From Cololabis saira (lineage: Eukaryota; Chordata; Actinopteri; Beloniformes; Belonidae): DNA of 64,000 nt. The notes under the pieces were generated by a model. The model did not search any database and was not told where the DNA came from. It saw only the letters and a program-made list of their open reading frames with translations. Positions 21,605 to 33,654 of this stretch are shown here, one piece after another. The stretch lies in the NCBI RefSeq assembly GCF_033807715.1, contig NC_084591.1, forward strand, positions 27,190,090 through 27,254,089. The letters run 5' to 3'. A program made the position numbers and the translations under genes. The stretch's first letter is position 1, and each line of letters begins with the position of its first letter.

Positions 21605-24600
21605 TGGTACAATGCTCACTCTGAGGATTGACAATGCAAAAAGACGCGACTGCAGCGTGAGGACGGCTGCAAGCTCTGCACAGAGGATCAAATCAGTCCA
21701 TCAGTTTGACGATACCATTTAGTTCTAAAGCTAAATACATCACACAACATTAAATAAATAAATAATCACTGCATTGTCAACCACAGTGGTCAGAAACACA
21801 GAGACTAGTTGGAGGGGACTTGGGCCATAAGCTCCTCAACAAACTAATTCATATTGGTAATATTGCGATTTCATGGCATCACTGCAAATGCACAGCTGGA
21901 GAGTGGAGGAGGAATGAAGAGTGAATCATGAGTGTGTGTTTTTTAGCGCAACCGCTGTGTGCAGGTGTCTGAAGATGCAATCTGGCTGCAGCAGAGGCGA
22001 TGCTACATATTGCCCTGAATATGCATACGTCACAGGCTAAGTTACAGGCTGAGTATGACAGAAGTTTATTCATGGACATAACAGCACTGGGAGGAGTTTT
22101 TTTTTTTTTTTTAAAGAAAAATATTCATCGTTCAACTTGTGCAGTTTTTATACACCTCCTAGATTGATTTGCAGATACAGAATACCACGTATGTCCTGCG
22201 ATAAACTCCATGGTGGACACACTGTGTCCTACATGCTAGTGTGCTGCACTTAGAAATTCAGGTCAGTAAATTTGAACAAAAGGTGCCCGCCCCCCCCAGC
22301 AATAAGTGTCTAAAATGAGGGCATTTCCCGCTTTGTTCACACTACTCTGTGGCTCATCTCTAATATTTAACCCCTTCAGACCTAATGCAAAATATTTATA
22401 TGTTCCTCTTTTAGACCTGGAGCAATCCAACTCACACAAATACAGTCCAGTTCTTCTGTTTCTTTTTTTGGAGCGTCAGGTCTGAGTAGCTTGAGGAATC
22501 AATCAAGAGAGACCTGAATGAGGAGGGGAAAACAAAAAAACACGACCAGGAGTAATGAGATGGGTTTAGGAGGGCCGAAAGTGCATCACTGTACACTGGG
22601 AGACAGTGATGGACAGGCAATACACTTGAGAAGATTTGGCGACGACTCAGTCACTTCCCCAGCCATCAAATAATACGATACAAACTGCCAGGAAGTGACC
22701 ATCAATCACTGCAAAAAGACGTCTGCTGTCTGATGACCTTTGTGGCGCTCAAGTTCAGATGTAAAAGAGACAAAATGCAATCTGAAGGTTGGGGTTCTGT
22801 AGCCAAAGCTCGTTGGTGGAAAATGTGATCTGCCTCGGAGCTGTGTGAGCGGCACAGAAGCGCCTGCAGGAGCATGTGAAACACAATCGTTCCTCATCAG
22901 CTGCAGGTCAGCAACTTCCACACGACAAAAATAGGCCTGTACTGGCAACCCCTTTAATCTGTGTTTAAAAGCCACTTATTTTTCATGTAGGATTTGTTTT
23001 GTTTCTAGTCGTAGTTATGTTGAGCAAACAGCAGCCATGGATGGGTTAAAATAAGGACCGAGGAACGAAGGGAGCCCTTTGAAAATGTTTGTATGGTATT
23101 GCCTTTACTGGTGCCCTACAGAAACAAACCACTACAGCCAAGCCAACCGAGGGTGTCGATACCAAAGAAGCCACGATGACATCAGTAGCTGGACGCTGCC
23201 CGAGCCATTGGGCCTGCAGGACTCCACTTCAGGACTCCAAGATGAAGTACTCGTCCCACCTTCCCGCTGCCTGCAAAAGCTCCTCAGCCATCCAGAACTG
23301 TGCACCGATTGACCAGAAACGTCCACGGATGAAACGGTTATACATAAAGGGAGTGAGGGATTGTTGGATTGCAGAGTAGCGGAGTAGATTGTTGGATTGA
23401 CTTAACACGGGTGGGAAGCAATAAAACTCCCCACCACATAAACTAATGACTACAGCATGTGAACTGCAGGCCACAGTCCCTCCTTCTCCTTTACTTTCCT
23501 CCTCATGCTGCTTTAAAAAATTATACAGAATAATACTTTGTTAATCGCTAAATTAATGAATAAATAAACACACACATACATGAACAGAGGTAACATACTG
23601 TGGTCCGAAGACCAAGTGAAACACATGATTCAGAATTTCTGATCTTCCAACTTTGTCTTCGTCAGGTATTTCCATATTATTTGGAACCGTCTTCACCTAC
23701 GACGATCAGTGGTTTAGTACTCCTCCAACGTGTGTTTTTTTGCTCCTGTACGGTCAGCTACCCTTGGTGTTTCTTTTTCAACCTGCCCAGATTTTTCAAC
23801 CCTCATTCCAAGCTCTGGATGGGTGAACCCCTGGGTCCCGCCGAGCACAGACGTGCTCCGCAGGTCTGCTCCATCCTCAGTGCAACGTCACGTCTCACCA
23901 ACATCATTTAGATGGCTACCTGTTCAACCAGGAGTTTGCGAGAAAGTTTGAATATCACATGAACATTATTTAAAGACATGTTTCTCTCCGTGGTGTGCCC
24001 TTTCCTTCTAAAAATAAGTGGGTGCTGTCAAATAAAATGTGGTATTTGACTTCTAAATTGATCCTCTCCTCTGTCCTGAGACCCTCCGGTTTGTTATTTG
24101 CAGCACCCATTTTTTAAAGTAATGTTGCTGTGTGTGAAAACTAGTCAGATTCTCTATTCTTGTGCCTGCCAGGTTGTATACATTGAGGCTGGATGCCAAA
24201 ATAATCCCAGCTGAAAAGGCTGTGTGATTTCACAAACCATGCAAAGTGAACATTGCAATGCCAATAGGGTGTTAATATCATTCTTAAGTAAATGAGCATC
24301 TTAACTGGCTTATTTCACAGTATGGTTCCATCTGATGCGCCACATAGGTTATTGACATTTAAAATGTGGCTGTATGGCATTTGAAAATTAAAAGATTGTC
24401 ATTTATTTCTACGTTTTTTTGGTCTTTACAATATCAATATGGTGCATGTTGATAGTGCAATAGTGGTATATGATCAAGATATTCTGCAGCCTCGTTGGCA
24501 AGTATTTTATCAATAACCATAACATTATAACAAATGTTTAAAGAGCAGAAATCCCGTAAATGGTGCAGGATCTCAAAAAAGGTGCAACATAATCAGAGCT

Positions 24601-25965
24601 AATGACAACAGCCTGAACTTTAAAAATGTTAAATCTATAGAAAAAAACAACAACAAAGGAATAACACTAATGCAGATTTAACAGCTACTGAGGCTAATTA
24701 ACGGACCTCCCTCTGCTCCACTTTTCATTCGTGAAATTAATTGACTAGTTTGCCTTGAGACCCTGACATGGAGTACGATATCTGACACCGACCATTATAT
24801 CTGGCAGGCAGCTTTTTTTTAGTCTGGTAAAGATAAAAATCTATAAAAAAGTAAGAGCGGAGGAGCACATAAGGGACGACAGAAAAGTTCAAAAGGTTAT
24901 GCCGTGTACAGTTTCTGACCTGCAGGCGTACAGGTGTAAGAAGCCCTCCTGTCCCCATTGAGAGATGAAAGGGGAAAATGTCCTGCAGGCCTGAAGAGGG
25001 CAAGGAGATGCAGCTGGTGGGAGCGCTTCCCTTCTTTCCTAAAGTACTGCTTCATCATTGCTGCAAAGTCTCCAGTGATTCAAATAAGCGTTGAAAAAAA
25101 TCATTTATGTGTCACGAATGTAAATGAGATCGTGTTCATGTTTCAGCAGAGCTGGCTGTCATTGAAGACGAAAAGGAAAATCCTCAACAATGTCTACAAC
25201 AATTCATTATGGTAATTATACAATAACCCCTTACCAGAAGCACACACTGTCAGCTTCTATCCGTGGACAACCACTGAAAAGTATTTCCCTCCTTGGTTTA
25301 ACAGACTTACACACAGCAGTACAACTATCAAAGTTAGATGAAAAAAAAGAGGTGTGTATGTGGTCACTGACTTTAAAGCCTTTAATTAAGAGCTTATCCT
25401 GCCCGTTTGCTTCAGAAGTCACATAATTAGTTGAATTAAATCCACCTCAGTGCTGCATGGTCTCAGCATGTAGTCCACTTTGCCATGGAATAGGTCTTCT
25501 TCATGCTGCCATAACAGCTATAGACTCTTCAGAGTACCGACGAAGCACATCTGATATTTCCTGGAGTGTGTTGTACTGGGAGCCCAGCAATAGAGCGTTG
25601 GCGACCAGTGGGTTGTGGGGTGGGGCTTTAATGGACTGGGCTCGCTCCCTGCGGATGCCATCGGTCCCCGTCAGGCTGGTACCTGCAGGTTCTGAGGTTG
25701 TTACTGTAGGGGAGCACCTTTGCCACATGGGGGAGGGACTGGTCTGCAGGTGAGGGTCAGGTAGGTGATGAGTGTCAAAGTCACGTCCACATTAGTGCCA
25801 CGGATGCCGCTTTAACCTGCAAAACATGTCGTAACAAGCGGAGTGTCTCACTCGACTGTTTCATGTGGTGTCAGAGGGTTTTGTAAAGTGAATTTAGTTG
25901 AGTGCCCAATCTTTGCCTGCTAGAACCACGGCTGTAAACGCGCCCATGCTCGTGTACTTGTCATC
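21605..25965. other. Intron-like, no recognisable content
   Basis: Open frames such as 23089-23379 and 25457-25753 have no recognisable similarity. No element boundaries found. Confidence 0.4.
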
Positions 25966-25968
25966 CAG

Positions 25969-27248
25969 GGGCCTGTACTACGAAGCAAGTTCAACATATC
26001 CAGGATATCTTTTCCTTATCCAGATTCACTAAGCGGGACATTTGCAATCACGCTAAGCGGTCACACGACGGCGGTTATCAACTCGGTATATCAACCCAGG
26101 TTTCTCCAATCTGGATATGAGCGCGTGCACATAAAAGGGGCGGTGTTTTCAGCGCATGACCAATCGCAAGCATGGAGAAGTCCGCTGTCAGAGCCGCTTA
26201 TTTCAGTAGCGAAGAGCAAACAATAATTTTACGGAAATATGATGAGTATAGGCATATAATACAGGCAAAAAGCAACACAGTTGCAGCTGCAAAATGCAGG
26301 AAAGACAGCTGGCAAAAGATCGCTGACTGTATAAATGCGTAAGTTCATAGGGATATAAACATATATTTGAATATTCTGGGAATCTTAATCTTAAACTGTA
26401 AACCATGATCAGCAATATTAAAATAATAAAAGGCTTGCAATATTTCAGTTGATTTGTAATGAATCCAGAATGTATGACATTTTTTTGTTTTTGTGTTTGC
26501 ATTACAGAAAATCACAATATTCTAATTTTCTGAGACAGTCTGTATATATTGGTTCTATAACTATTGTTGTTGACCGATAACTTGTGCTGATGCTGTACCA
26601 AAGAATTGGGTTTTTTTATTTATTTTATTTAATTTTTTATTTTTTCAGGAGGGGGGTATTTAGTATTTTAAAGTGACTTCTCAGAATGTTCGAGGGACGA
26701 AATTGAAAATCCCTTTTTTGCTATCCCCTTACAAATGCATCTTCTTTTTCATTTCTTCTTGATTTATTTATTTAATTGGTATTAGTTTTGGATTGACTGT
26801 ACATCGGATTTTGGGTGATGATTTGTTTTATTTATTCATTGATTGATTTATTTTTTATTTTCTCCTCCACCTCTTTTTTCTTTTTTTCCTTTTTTTTTGC
26901 ATCGTTCATACAGGTACTCATCAGGGAAAGCAAAGGGGTTTTGGTGGTCCCTGAATACGCGTTCTCTTCGGAGGGATCCTCTCACGATCCGCGCAGCAAG
27001 CTCCACTGGATTCTCTTCGAAAGGGCATGTCATTTTCCAAGAGAGCTGATTGGTCAGTGGGCGGTGCTTTTACACCCGGCGATCTGTATCTCGAACATAA
27101 CCTGCTCCGGAGCAGGTTAGCGGTTCAGCATAAGTTACCATGGCGATGTGCCCCGCTAAGAAGTGAACCACCGTCGTAGTCCTGAAAACCCAGGGTTAAA
27201 CCTGAAGTTACCTCGCTAAACCCAAATCCCGCTTCGTAGTACAGGCCC
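25969..27248 (+). mobile_element. PIF/Harbinger element derivative, 1280 bp
   Basis: The perfect terminal repeats GGGCCTGTACTACGAAGC and GCTTCGTAGTACAGGCCC are flanked by a 3-bp CAG duplication (25966-25968, 27249-27251), typical of Harbinger CWG/TWA targets. The element keeps an open Myb/SANT-like first exon of the accessory DNA-binding protein (26172-26338). It lacks the DDE nuclease ORF. The 18-bp identity of the termini suggests fairly recent mobility. Confidence 0.92.
26172..26338 (+). CDS. Harbinger accessory protein, SANT/Myb-like exon 1
   Basis: The frame from ATG encodes 55 residues plus two bases of the next codon: FSSEEQTIILRKYDEY, then HIIQAKSNTVAAAKCRKD and SWQKIADCIN. This matches the Myb/SANT-like DNA-binding domain of Harbinger second proteins (NAIF1/MSANTD-like), with the acidic helix, the KSNTVAA segment and the W-x-KIA helix. 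It ends exactly at GC|GTAAGT, a good splice donor. In autonomous elements this protein helps the transposase bind the ends and enter the nucleus. No downstream exon was recognised, so it is probably a leftover. Confidence 0.75.
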
Positions 27249-27289
27249 CAGGTCTCTGCTTGTGTTTATGTTTTTCTTCTCTTGGTATG

Positions 27290-27483
27290 ATATTATGTGT
27301 TGTGTGCAGTGCTTTTGAATACCGTGACTGCAACATGTCAACCTTTTTTTTTCAAAGGACACACGTTTATCTGCAGAGATGCAACATGTGGCATACATTT
27401 TCTTTTCTCTTCACTTTTCATATATTTACTATGTTAAGCACCTTGAATTGCTTTGTGCTATATAAATAAACTGGCCTTGCCTA
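27290..27483 (+). mobile_element. L2-like LINE 3' tail
   Basis: TTAAGCACCTTGAATTGC, TGTGCTATATAAATAAACTGG and CCTTGCC form the standard 3' end of fish L2-like LINEs. Its reverse complement is recognisable at about 60500-60600. Only the 3' end is present, and the left limit is uncertain. Confidence 0.65.
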
Positions 27484-27539
27484 GAAAGATGGGATTTCAC
27501 AGCTTTTTTCAAATGTTTTATTTATTTTTTCATATTATC

Positions 27540-27719
27540 TATTGACTCCACAGCCTTCCCTTTCCGTGCTGGTTATACTGAGTGTCTGCTGGTAAACAAC
27601 GCTAAATGTACTGTGGGTAGGAGAAACATCCGTGACTCGCTTTAACGACGGTGCTGGACCACACCCAAACTTTAGCGGGTCCCTGACACACAAAAAAATA
27701 TTTTTTCTTGGGTGCTGCT
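27540..27719. mobile_element. Possible end of another TTAA-target element
   Basis: Ends GGGTGCTGCT directly before the TTAA at 27720-27723. Read inverted this is TTAA-AGCAGCACCC, resembling the AGCAGCAC terminus of family 2. No left terminus was found. Confidence 0.35.
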
Positions 27720-27723
27720 TTAA

Positions 27724-28224
27724 AGGGGACCTATTATGGCATCTAATACCTATTTTAAACAGGCCTTGAATGTCTTAAAAACAATCTTTTGTTTTTGCTA
27801 AAAAAATTAGAAATTCAGCCTCTGAGCCATGTCTTTACCTTCCCATTCTCTAACCTCATTATCTATGCAGGATTCTGAGTGGACGGGGCTATGATAATGA
27901 GACACTGTGCTGATTGGCTGCCTGAATGACGCGAAACACCGCTACGGAAAAATGGCGGAAGCTCCGGCTGGCGGAGTTAGTTGTAGGCGTGGTTTCACGC
28001 ATGGGAGGCCAACTTATGTAAATCGCGCCCGTCGTTACGTAACGACGGGAGCAGAATCTGAACGGCTCGTAGAAGCCAAATCATACTGGACGGCTCATCC
28101 AGGCGGATGTACAGACACTGCAGAATTTGGTTGCTTTCCTCCTTCTCTGAGTTGGCAGGCTGAGGGGAGACCACTTCATATATGTTAAAGCAAGAAAAAA
28201 CCTGTTTTTCATAATAGGTCCCCT
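27724..28224. mobile_element. TTAA-target MITE, family 1, 501 bp
   Basis: Inverted repeats AGGGGACCTATTATG and CATAATAGGTCCCCT. TTAA lies at 27720-27723 and a mutated TTGA at 28225-28228. It is collinear with 14932-15528 but lacks about 90 bp in the middle (around GACGCGAAACACCGCTACGG), so it is a deletion form. Confidence 0.87.
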
Positions 28225-28228
28225 TTGA

Positions 28229-30310
28229 GGAGGCTGACATGGGCTGACATGGGAGGATCTGCAAAGCTCCCTGGCAGATATTGGACCTTTAACCATAAAT
28301 TCAACAAAGCTTGAGAAGCAGCCAGACAAAAGCCAGCGCTTACACGGATATTTCATATCGATAGCTTCTCAACCAAAGAATGTTCTTGGTCAAAATTAAT
28401 GCCAGAGGGGGAGAATATCAGGCGCTGTAGCTGTGCTTCTTTCACCATATTTATTGAGATGAGGATCTACACGCTGGTAACTTAAAATAACGACCTTTAG
28501 GTGGTTTTAAGTTGGGTGCTGAGTATCAATACCCCTTAAATGACAGATTTGATGGACAAGCTTAACTAATGTGTCAATGTAACCCCCCAGTAAGCCAGAA
28601 CGACCTGCAAATGACATCTCTCTTAGGCTGCACACACATTTTCGAAGAAAAATGTGAGAATGTGTACTTTAATCTCAGAGTAATGCTTTCTGTTTGCATT
28701 TTTATTTGAAAATATATAATAATATAGCACTTTTGCAAAGACAAGCATGTCATTATGTAACAGCATTATAAATTATGTTTAAGTGAGTCGGTGTGTGGTT
28801 TGATGGTCGCCAAGGTCATTTGAGGCATTCATAAAATCACTTATAATGTTTCCTCAGCAGGCAACGAGACAGAAACTGACAAATGGTGGTGTAGAAAAAT
28901 CAAGCAGATTTCAGAGGAGAGTTGTAAAAGTTTTCTAAAAAATAAATAAGGCTATAAAGCAATGTGTGACTGCTGAAGATGGAGGGTTTAAGTGGAAAGC
29001 AGAAAGTCTGGAAAGCAAACCAATAACGGAAAAGGATGAACTTTCATTATGGGCTTGGTGCACACAGCTGTGCTTTCACTGAGTTTTCATCATCGTCACA
29101 CGTTCCCCCTTAATATGCCCGTATCTGTTGTGATGCTCCCACGCTTAGATGCTAACTGGTTGTTTTTCTATAGCAGGTGCAAATGTCAATTTAAAAAACA
29201 AAACCGGGACAACTTTCACTCTTGTATTTCGGTGTTTTAACAAGTTACACTACAGTTTTTCTGTCACAAAAAGTCATGAGCCGATTCCATATTCTCAAAT
29301 TTTTAGTTTCCTAAAAGTCATTGTGGCCTTCAAGATAACGTTTTTTGGGTTTGTTTGTATAGGGGGAATTATTCATATCTGTAAGCAACCAGGTTTTGTT
29401 TTGTCCTCACATGTGTTGCTAACAAAACACCCTGGCAACGTTTGATATTACCCTTTCGACAAAATAAGCAGAAAATGAAATGAACGCCACAATATTTTCC
29501 TAAACCTAACCTCCTGTCCAAATCTGCACAAAGTGGAAATTTAGGACGTGAACTGCAGTCTCCAGGGTTCCGTGTGTTTAACACTTCATACCACTGTCTC
29601 TGCACATTAATTCACACACAACAAAGACCGAGTCTGTGTCTGCAGCCGCACACGAGGATGACGGCAAAATCCCTATTTTCTTCCATGCTCTTTATTTCTT
29701 GTTTTCAACAACGCTTGCTACAAATAAACAGCTGCCTCGGGGAGTTCCTAAAAGCTAAAACAACCACGCAATAAAGGGCAACGCAGTGAAACGGCTCTGC
29801 AATAAACACTACCTTTGTAAAGAGTTTCTTTTTCAGTTTTAGTTGCTACTTGTGTCTGTCAGAGTTAAACCTTCTGTATATTGCTTCGTTGCTTTATTGG
29901 AATGCATTCTATTGTTTAGTGTCTGTGTGTGCTGCATCTGTACCGAAACACTGCTAAATCAGTTTGAAACGTACACGGCCCGCATGATAGTGATCAACTC
30001 TGATTGTCAGCAACCCAGGTCACGATAATCCCAAAAAGTTTCAATTGAAGGCATTTAAACTTCTTTTCCTAGTGAAGGCGTTTATTAGCTTTCATCATAA
30101 AAACTTCTTCAGTTCTATCAGAGCAGCTGTTTGAACATGTGGATGTTTGACTTCACTGATCAAAGACTAATTTGTGTGTTTGGAAGCATTTTGTTGTAAC
30201 TGTCACGGTCTCAGCAGGCTCCTTTGCTTTGTTTTTCCTTCCACTTTCTTCTGAGTGTGTGGTTGTCTGTCTCCCCCGTCCTAACCCTTGTGTCTCCTTG
30301 GGTGCCAATG
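28229..30310. other. Intron-like, no recognisable content
   Basis: No repeat or coding content recognised. Confidence 0.4.
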
Positions 30311-30314
30311 TTTG

Positions 30315-30316
<2 letters not shown>

Positions 30317-30398
<82 letters not shown>

Positions 30399-30411
30399 TG
30401 TGTGTGTGTGT
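30317..30411. repeat. (TG)n microsatellite, 95 bp
   Basis: TG dinucleotide array with one TC interruption near 30397. Poly-CV and poly-TH open frames across it are artefacts. Confidence 0.98.
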
Positions 30412-31669
30412 CCTGGCAGCTCTCTGACACCCTCCTGTAACTGATTGACTCATCACTGCTCTGCACACAGACATCAACAAATTCACTGGCAGCTTCAACT
30501 CTCATTGAAACAATACTTCCTTCCTTCTGAGAAGTGGATGGATTAAGAGCAGTTGGTTCACCTGTATCAGAATACTCTCGGTATTTTATAGCTTAAAGGA
30601 GCTTGAGGCAGCATTGAGGCAGGATTTATGAAAAAAAATCGTATACGTTTTAAGTTTTCTAGTAATAATGTCAGATGAAGCGTTCCAAACCCAAAAGAAT
30701 GAGCCCTCTAGTGCAGTGATTCTTAACCATAGGGCCGCGGCCCACACTTGGGCCGCGAGCGCCACCTAGTGGGCCGCAAAAAGAATTCTGTTTTCTACGT
30801 GTGGGCCGTTGGGGCCGCAGGACTGCATAGCAACTCCCGACCAAATATGAAAAAGACACTCAGCTAGCTGTACGTGTAATAGTAAGAGAAATGGTGTGTA
30901 TTTACAGAGTAAATCCTTCATTTTGCACAGAGTATGTTTAGACCACCAGGATCAGGGATCGATTACTTGGGTCTGCGCCCAGAGCGAGCGAGCGCGGCGT
31001 GATCATTTATTCCGACGCGTCCCCGCGGCCGGGGAGGTCGGCTGAAGCTGCTGCTCGGGCGGCAGCTCCGTCGTTACTGGTGAAAGATGGTAGACGTAGA
31101 TGTGTGGGCTGTCGTGTCTGCTGCACTGGACTGTTCGGGCTTTCGAAAAAGCATCGGAAAGTGACTCTGCTGCAGCGCGACCAGAGAGCTGCGGTGCGGG
31201 CTGTGCCCGTCGCAGCTGATCAAGCTCCGATGAAACCCGACACACTGAGTCGTGACAACGTATAAATAACTTAAAGTAAAATCAAACTAAGTTTTGTCCT
31301 CGCTCTATTTTTAAATATGCACACTTGTATGCCTGTGTGTGTTGTAAGGCAGCGCTCCGTGTACGGGGCTTTTCCACACTGCGCGCTGTGTGTGTGTGTG
31401 TTTTAAATCCAGAAATGACACACACAAAACTGAGGGTGCGTCTTTCCACACGGCGCCCGTATAGTCGTCAAAATACGGTAATTAGCTTGACTCTTACAGA
31501 GATGAGAAGTGTAACAGGTGGAAAGGAAAGTTCAACCCGGAATGGACAGATTCATCCTGGTTCAGTCTTCCCACTGGGACAAAAGTGTTTTTCATCAAAC
31601 ATATCCACTCAAGTCTGAACTGAAGTCACAGAAATTAAACTGACCATCTTAAAACATCCTGCCCATGTT

Positions 31670-31765
31670 TGGGTCCAGATACAGCTGTGAAGCAGCTTTC
31701 TCCACAATGAACAGAATTAAAACTAAATATTTTTCCAGGCTCATCAATGAGATCCTGACACCATC
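31670..31765 (+). pseudogene. hAT transposase C-terminal fragment
   Basis: One frame reads FGSRYSCEAAFSTMNRIK then TKYFSRLINEIL, matching the hAT-Charlie C-terminal motif (FGS-Y-CE--FS-MN-IK-KYR-RL). Flanking frames contain stops and the rest of the transposase is absent. Non-functional. Confidence 0.8.
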
Positions 31766-32043
31766 CAGCCCAGATTTAAAGTCCTGACAGAAGAAATTAG
31801 AGCTCAGTTCTCTCACTGAACGACAGAAAGTGGGGGCATAAGATTAAAAGAGGGGAAGAAAGAGAAACTGCAAAAAAATGTAAAAATGTGTTGAGACAAT
31901 TAACAAAGAAAAGGGGAAATTCAAACTGCTGGTAGAGAAATAAAATAAGATAGCATTTGAAAAATAAAATAAAATCTATTTTATTTTTAAGAGAAAAAAA
32001 TATGTTTAATTCAAGTTACACATGTTAAGTGGCAAATGTGCAC

Positions 32044-32047
<4 letters not shown>

Positions 32048-32114
<67 letters not shown>
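32048..32114. repeat. (TA)n microsatellite, 67 bp
   Basis: Pure AT alternation inside the hAT element. Confidence 0.98.
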
Positions 32115-32117
<3 letters not shown>

Positions 32118-32510
32118 GATGTTTCTGGACCTTCGCTTGAGTACATTTTCTCTAAATGGACCTCTTAAAGTTTTAGTTGAATACCCCTGCTATACAGTGT
32201 TAATATTTAATGGGCCCCGGGCCACTCTGTACTGAAAAAATTGGGCCCCAAGGTCAGAAAGGTTAAGAACCCCTGCTCTAGTGTATCTCTCCTTTGCCTT
32301 GAACAGGCTGTGTGCTGCAAAATGTGCTGCAATTCGGGCCCGAATTTCCCGCGCTGGGCTGCGGATGTGACGTCACATGACGCTGCATACCCGTTCTCCC
32401 CGTTCTCCCGTGCCGGCTTCACTGTTGGCTGCAGTACCCCCAACGGCCGTCGTGGTGAAGGGTGGCGCTAAATAGTCTCATTTCTTAAAAGGAGCCTCAT
32501 GCTCCTTTAA

Positions 32511-33654
32511 ACCAACAAAAGTATCATGATGATCAACTACTGAGACTGCTTGTAGGCAGTGAGCAAACGAGCAATGGGCCAAATTGACACTATAAAAGAT
32601 GGTTAGGCAAGACTTGTGTTAAACGTAAAGCGATAAATAATCTAGGATGCCCTTGTTTCAAGCTCTTTCAGAGAAAGTTACGTGTGATTATGTGTGTGTT
32701 CTTCCTATCTTAAACCAGCTCAGCTCTCGAGTGCCTGCCACACTGCCAGCTCACCTCCCAGTTGCTCTTGTCAGGCAGTGAATCACCATCCGCACCTCTT
32801 CAGACGTGCACCTTCCTCTAACATCGCTTACAGTTTCAAAATAAATCACCTACAAGCCGTTTATCCCTCCGTCTGCTTTTGGGTCAAGTCCTACCAGTCT
32901 TTGTGACAGTAAGTTATTTAAGGAGATTACACGTGCAACTGCAAGCAAGAGCTATTACCCATCAGGATACTGTTCATTTGTATATGTGGAATGTCTAATG
33001 AAGCTGTTTGTCATGTCGTTTTAATGACTTTCGCTCTTGCTGAGCTCAGTCTCCGCGAAAAGCTGCCTCAAACTGAGCATGCGGACAAAAGGTGACACCA
33101 CCCAGACTGGAACGAGTGCACGCAGGGTGAGGGATCAGTGATACAGTGTGACATATTAATCCCCCCCCCCACCTCAGGGAACCTGATACCACCACGACAA
33201 CAGGTAAGAGAGGAAACTCGGTTTGCAGCTGTCAGCCAGTCTCTGAGCTCAACGAATTGCCCTCATTCTTTCATTAATTTTACACCCAGAAGCCACACAA
33301 ACAGCACTGTCAGATCTGCACTTTGCTCTGTAGTTTCATAAGTCGGCGTAAAAATAGAAAAGAAAATCTGGGAAATTGTTCAATATCAAACATACACTGA
33401 TTATTGTGTCTTGTGCTTAAAAGGAGCTTCAATAAGCCACTACATCCATTTATTCAGTTTCCACATCCCAGGTGTTAAGAGGCGGGACACATCCCAGAGC
33501 TTTCACCAGTCCATCACAGTAAGTCACAACAATCTAAGACATTTTAAAAGAAAACACCGTTTGATTATGTGTCTTTCAGCGTGCTGTTTGCAAAGTAAAT
33601 GCTGACCTCACAAAAAAATGTTCAAGGGCTCTCTGCCATCTGTCCGTCGTTACA
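32511..33654. other. Intron-like, no recognisable content
   Basis: No recognised content between the TTAA element and the Penelope remnant. Confidence 0.4.

Larger units (their letters stand above)
30714..32275 (+). mobile_element. hAT (Charlie-type) element, 1562 bp, decayed
   Basis: The termini CAGTGATTCTTAACC and GGTTAAGAACCCCTG are imperfect inverted repeats of the hAT-Charlie kind. They are flanked by the perfect 8-bp duplication CTCTAGTG (30706-30713, 32276-32283). Subterminal GGGCCGCGGCCC-like sequence is typical of the group. It keeps the C-terminal dimerisation part of the transposase (31670-31765) and holds a TA microsatellite (32048-32114). It is disabled by loss of most of the ORF. 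Confidence 0.93.
30597..32506. mobile_element. TTAA-target element, family 3, with nested hAT
   Basis: Ends AGGAGCTTGAGGC (30597) and GCCTCATGCTCCT (32506) lie between TTAA at 30593-30596 and 32507-32510. Without the 1562-bp hAT (30714-32275) and one copy of its target duplication the element is about 340 bp. It is the reverse-orientation relative of 512-832. Confidence 0.87.

Noticed and set aside
30172..30505. Cys/Val- and Thr/His-rich open frames
   Set aside because: Product of the TG microsatellite.
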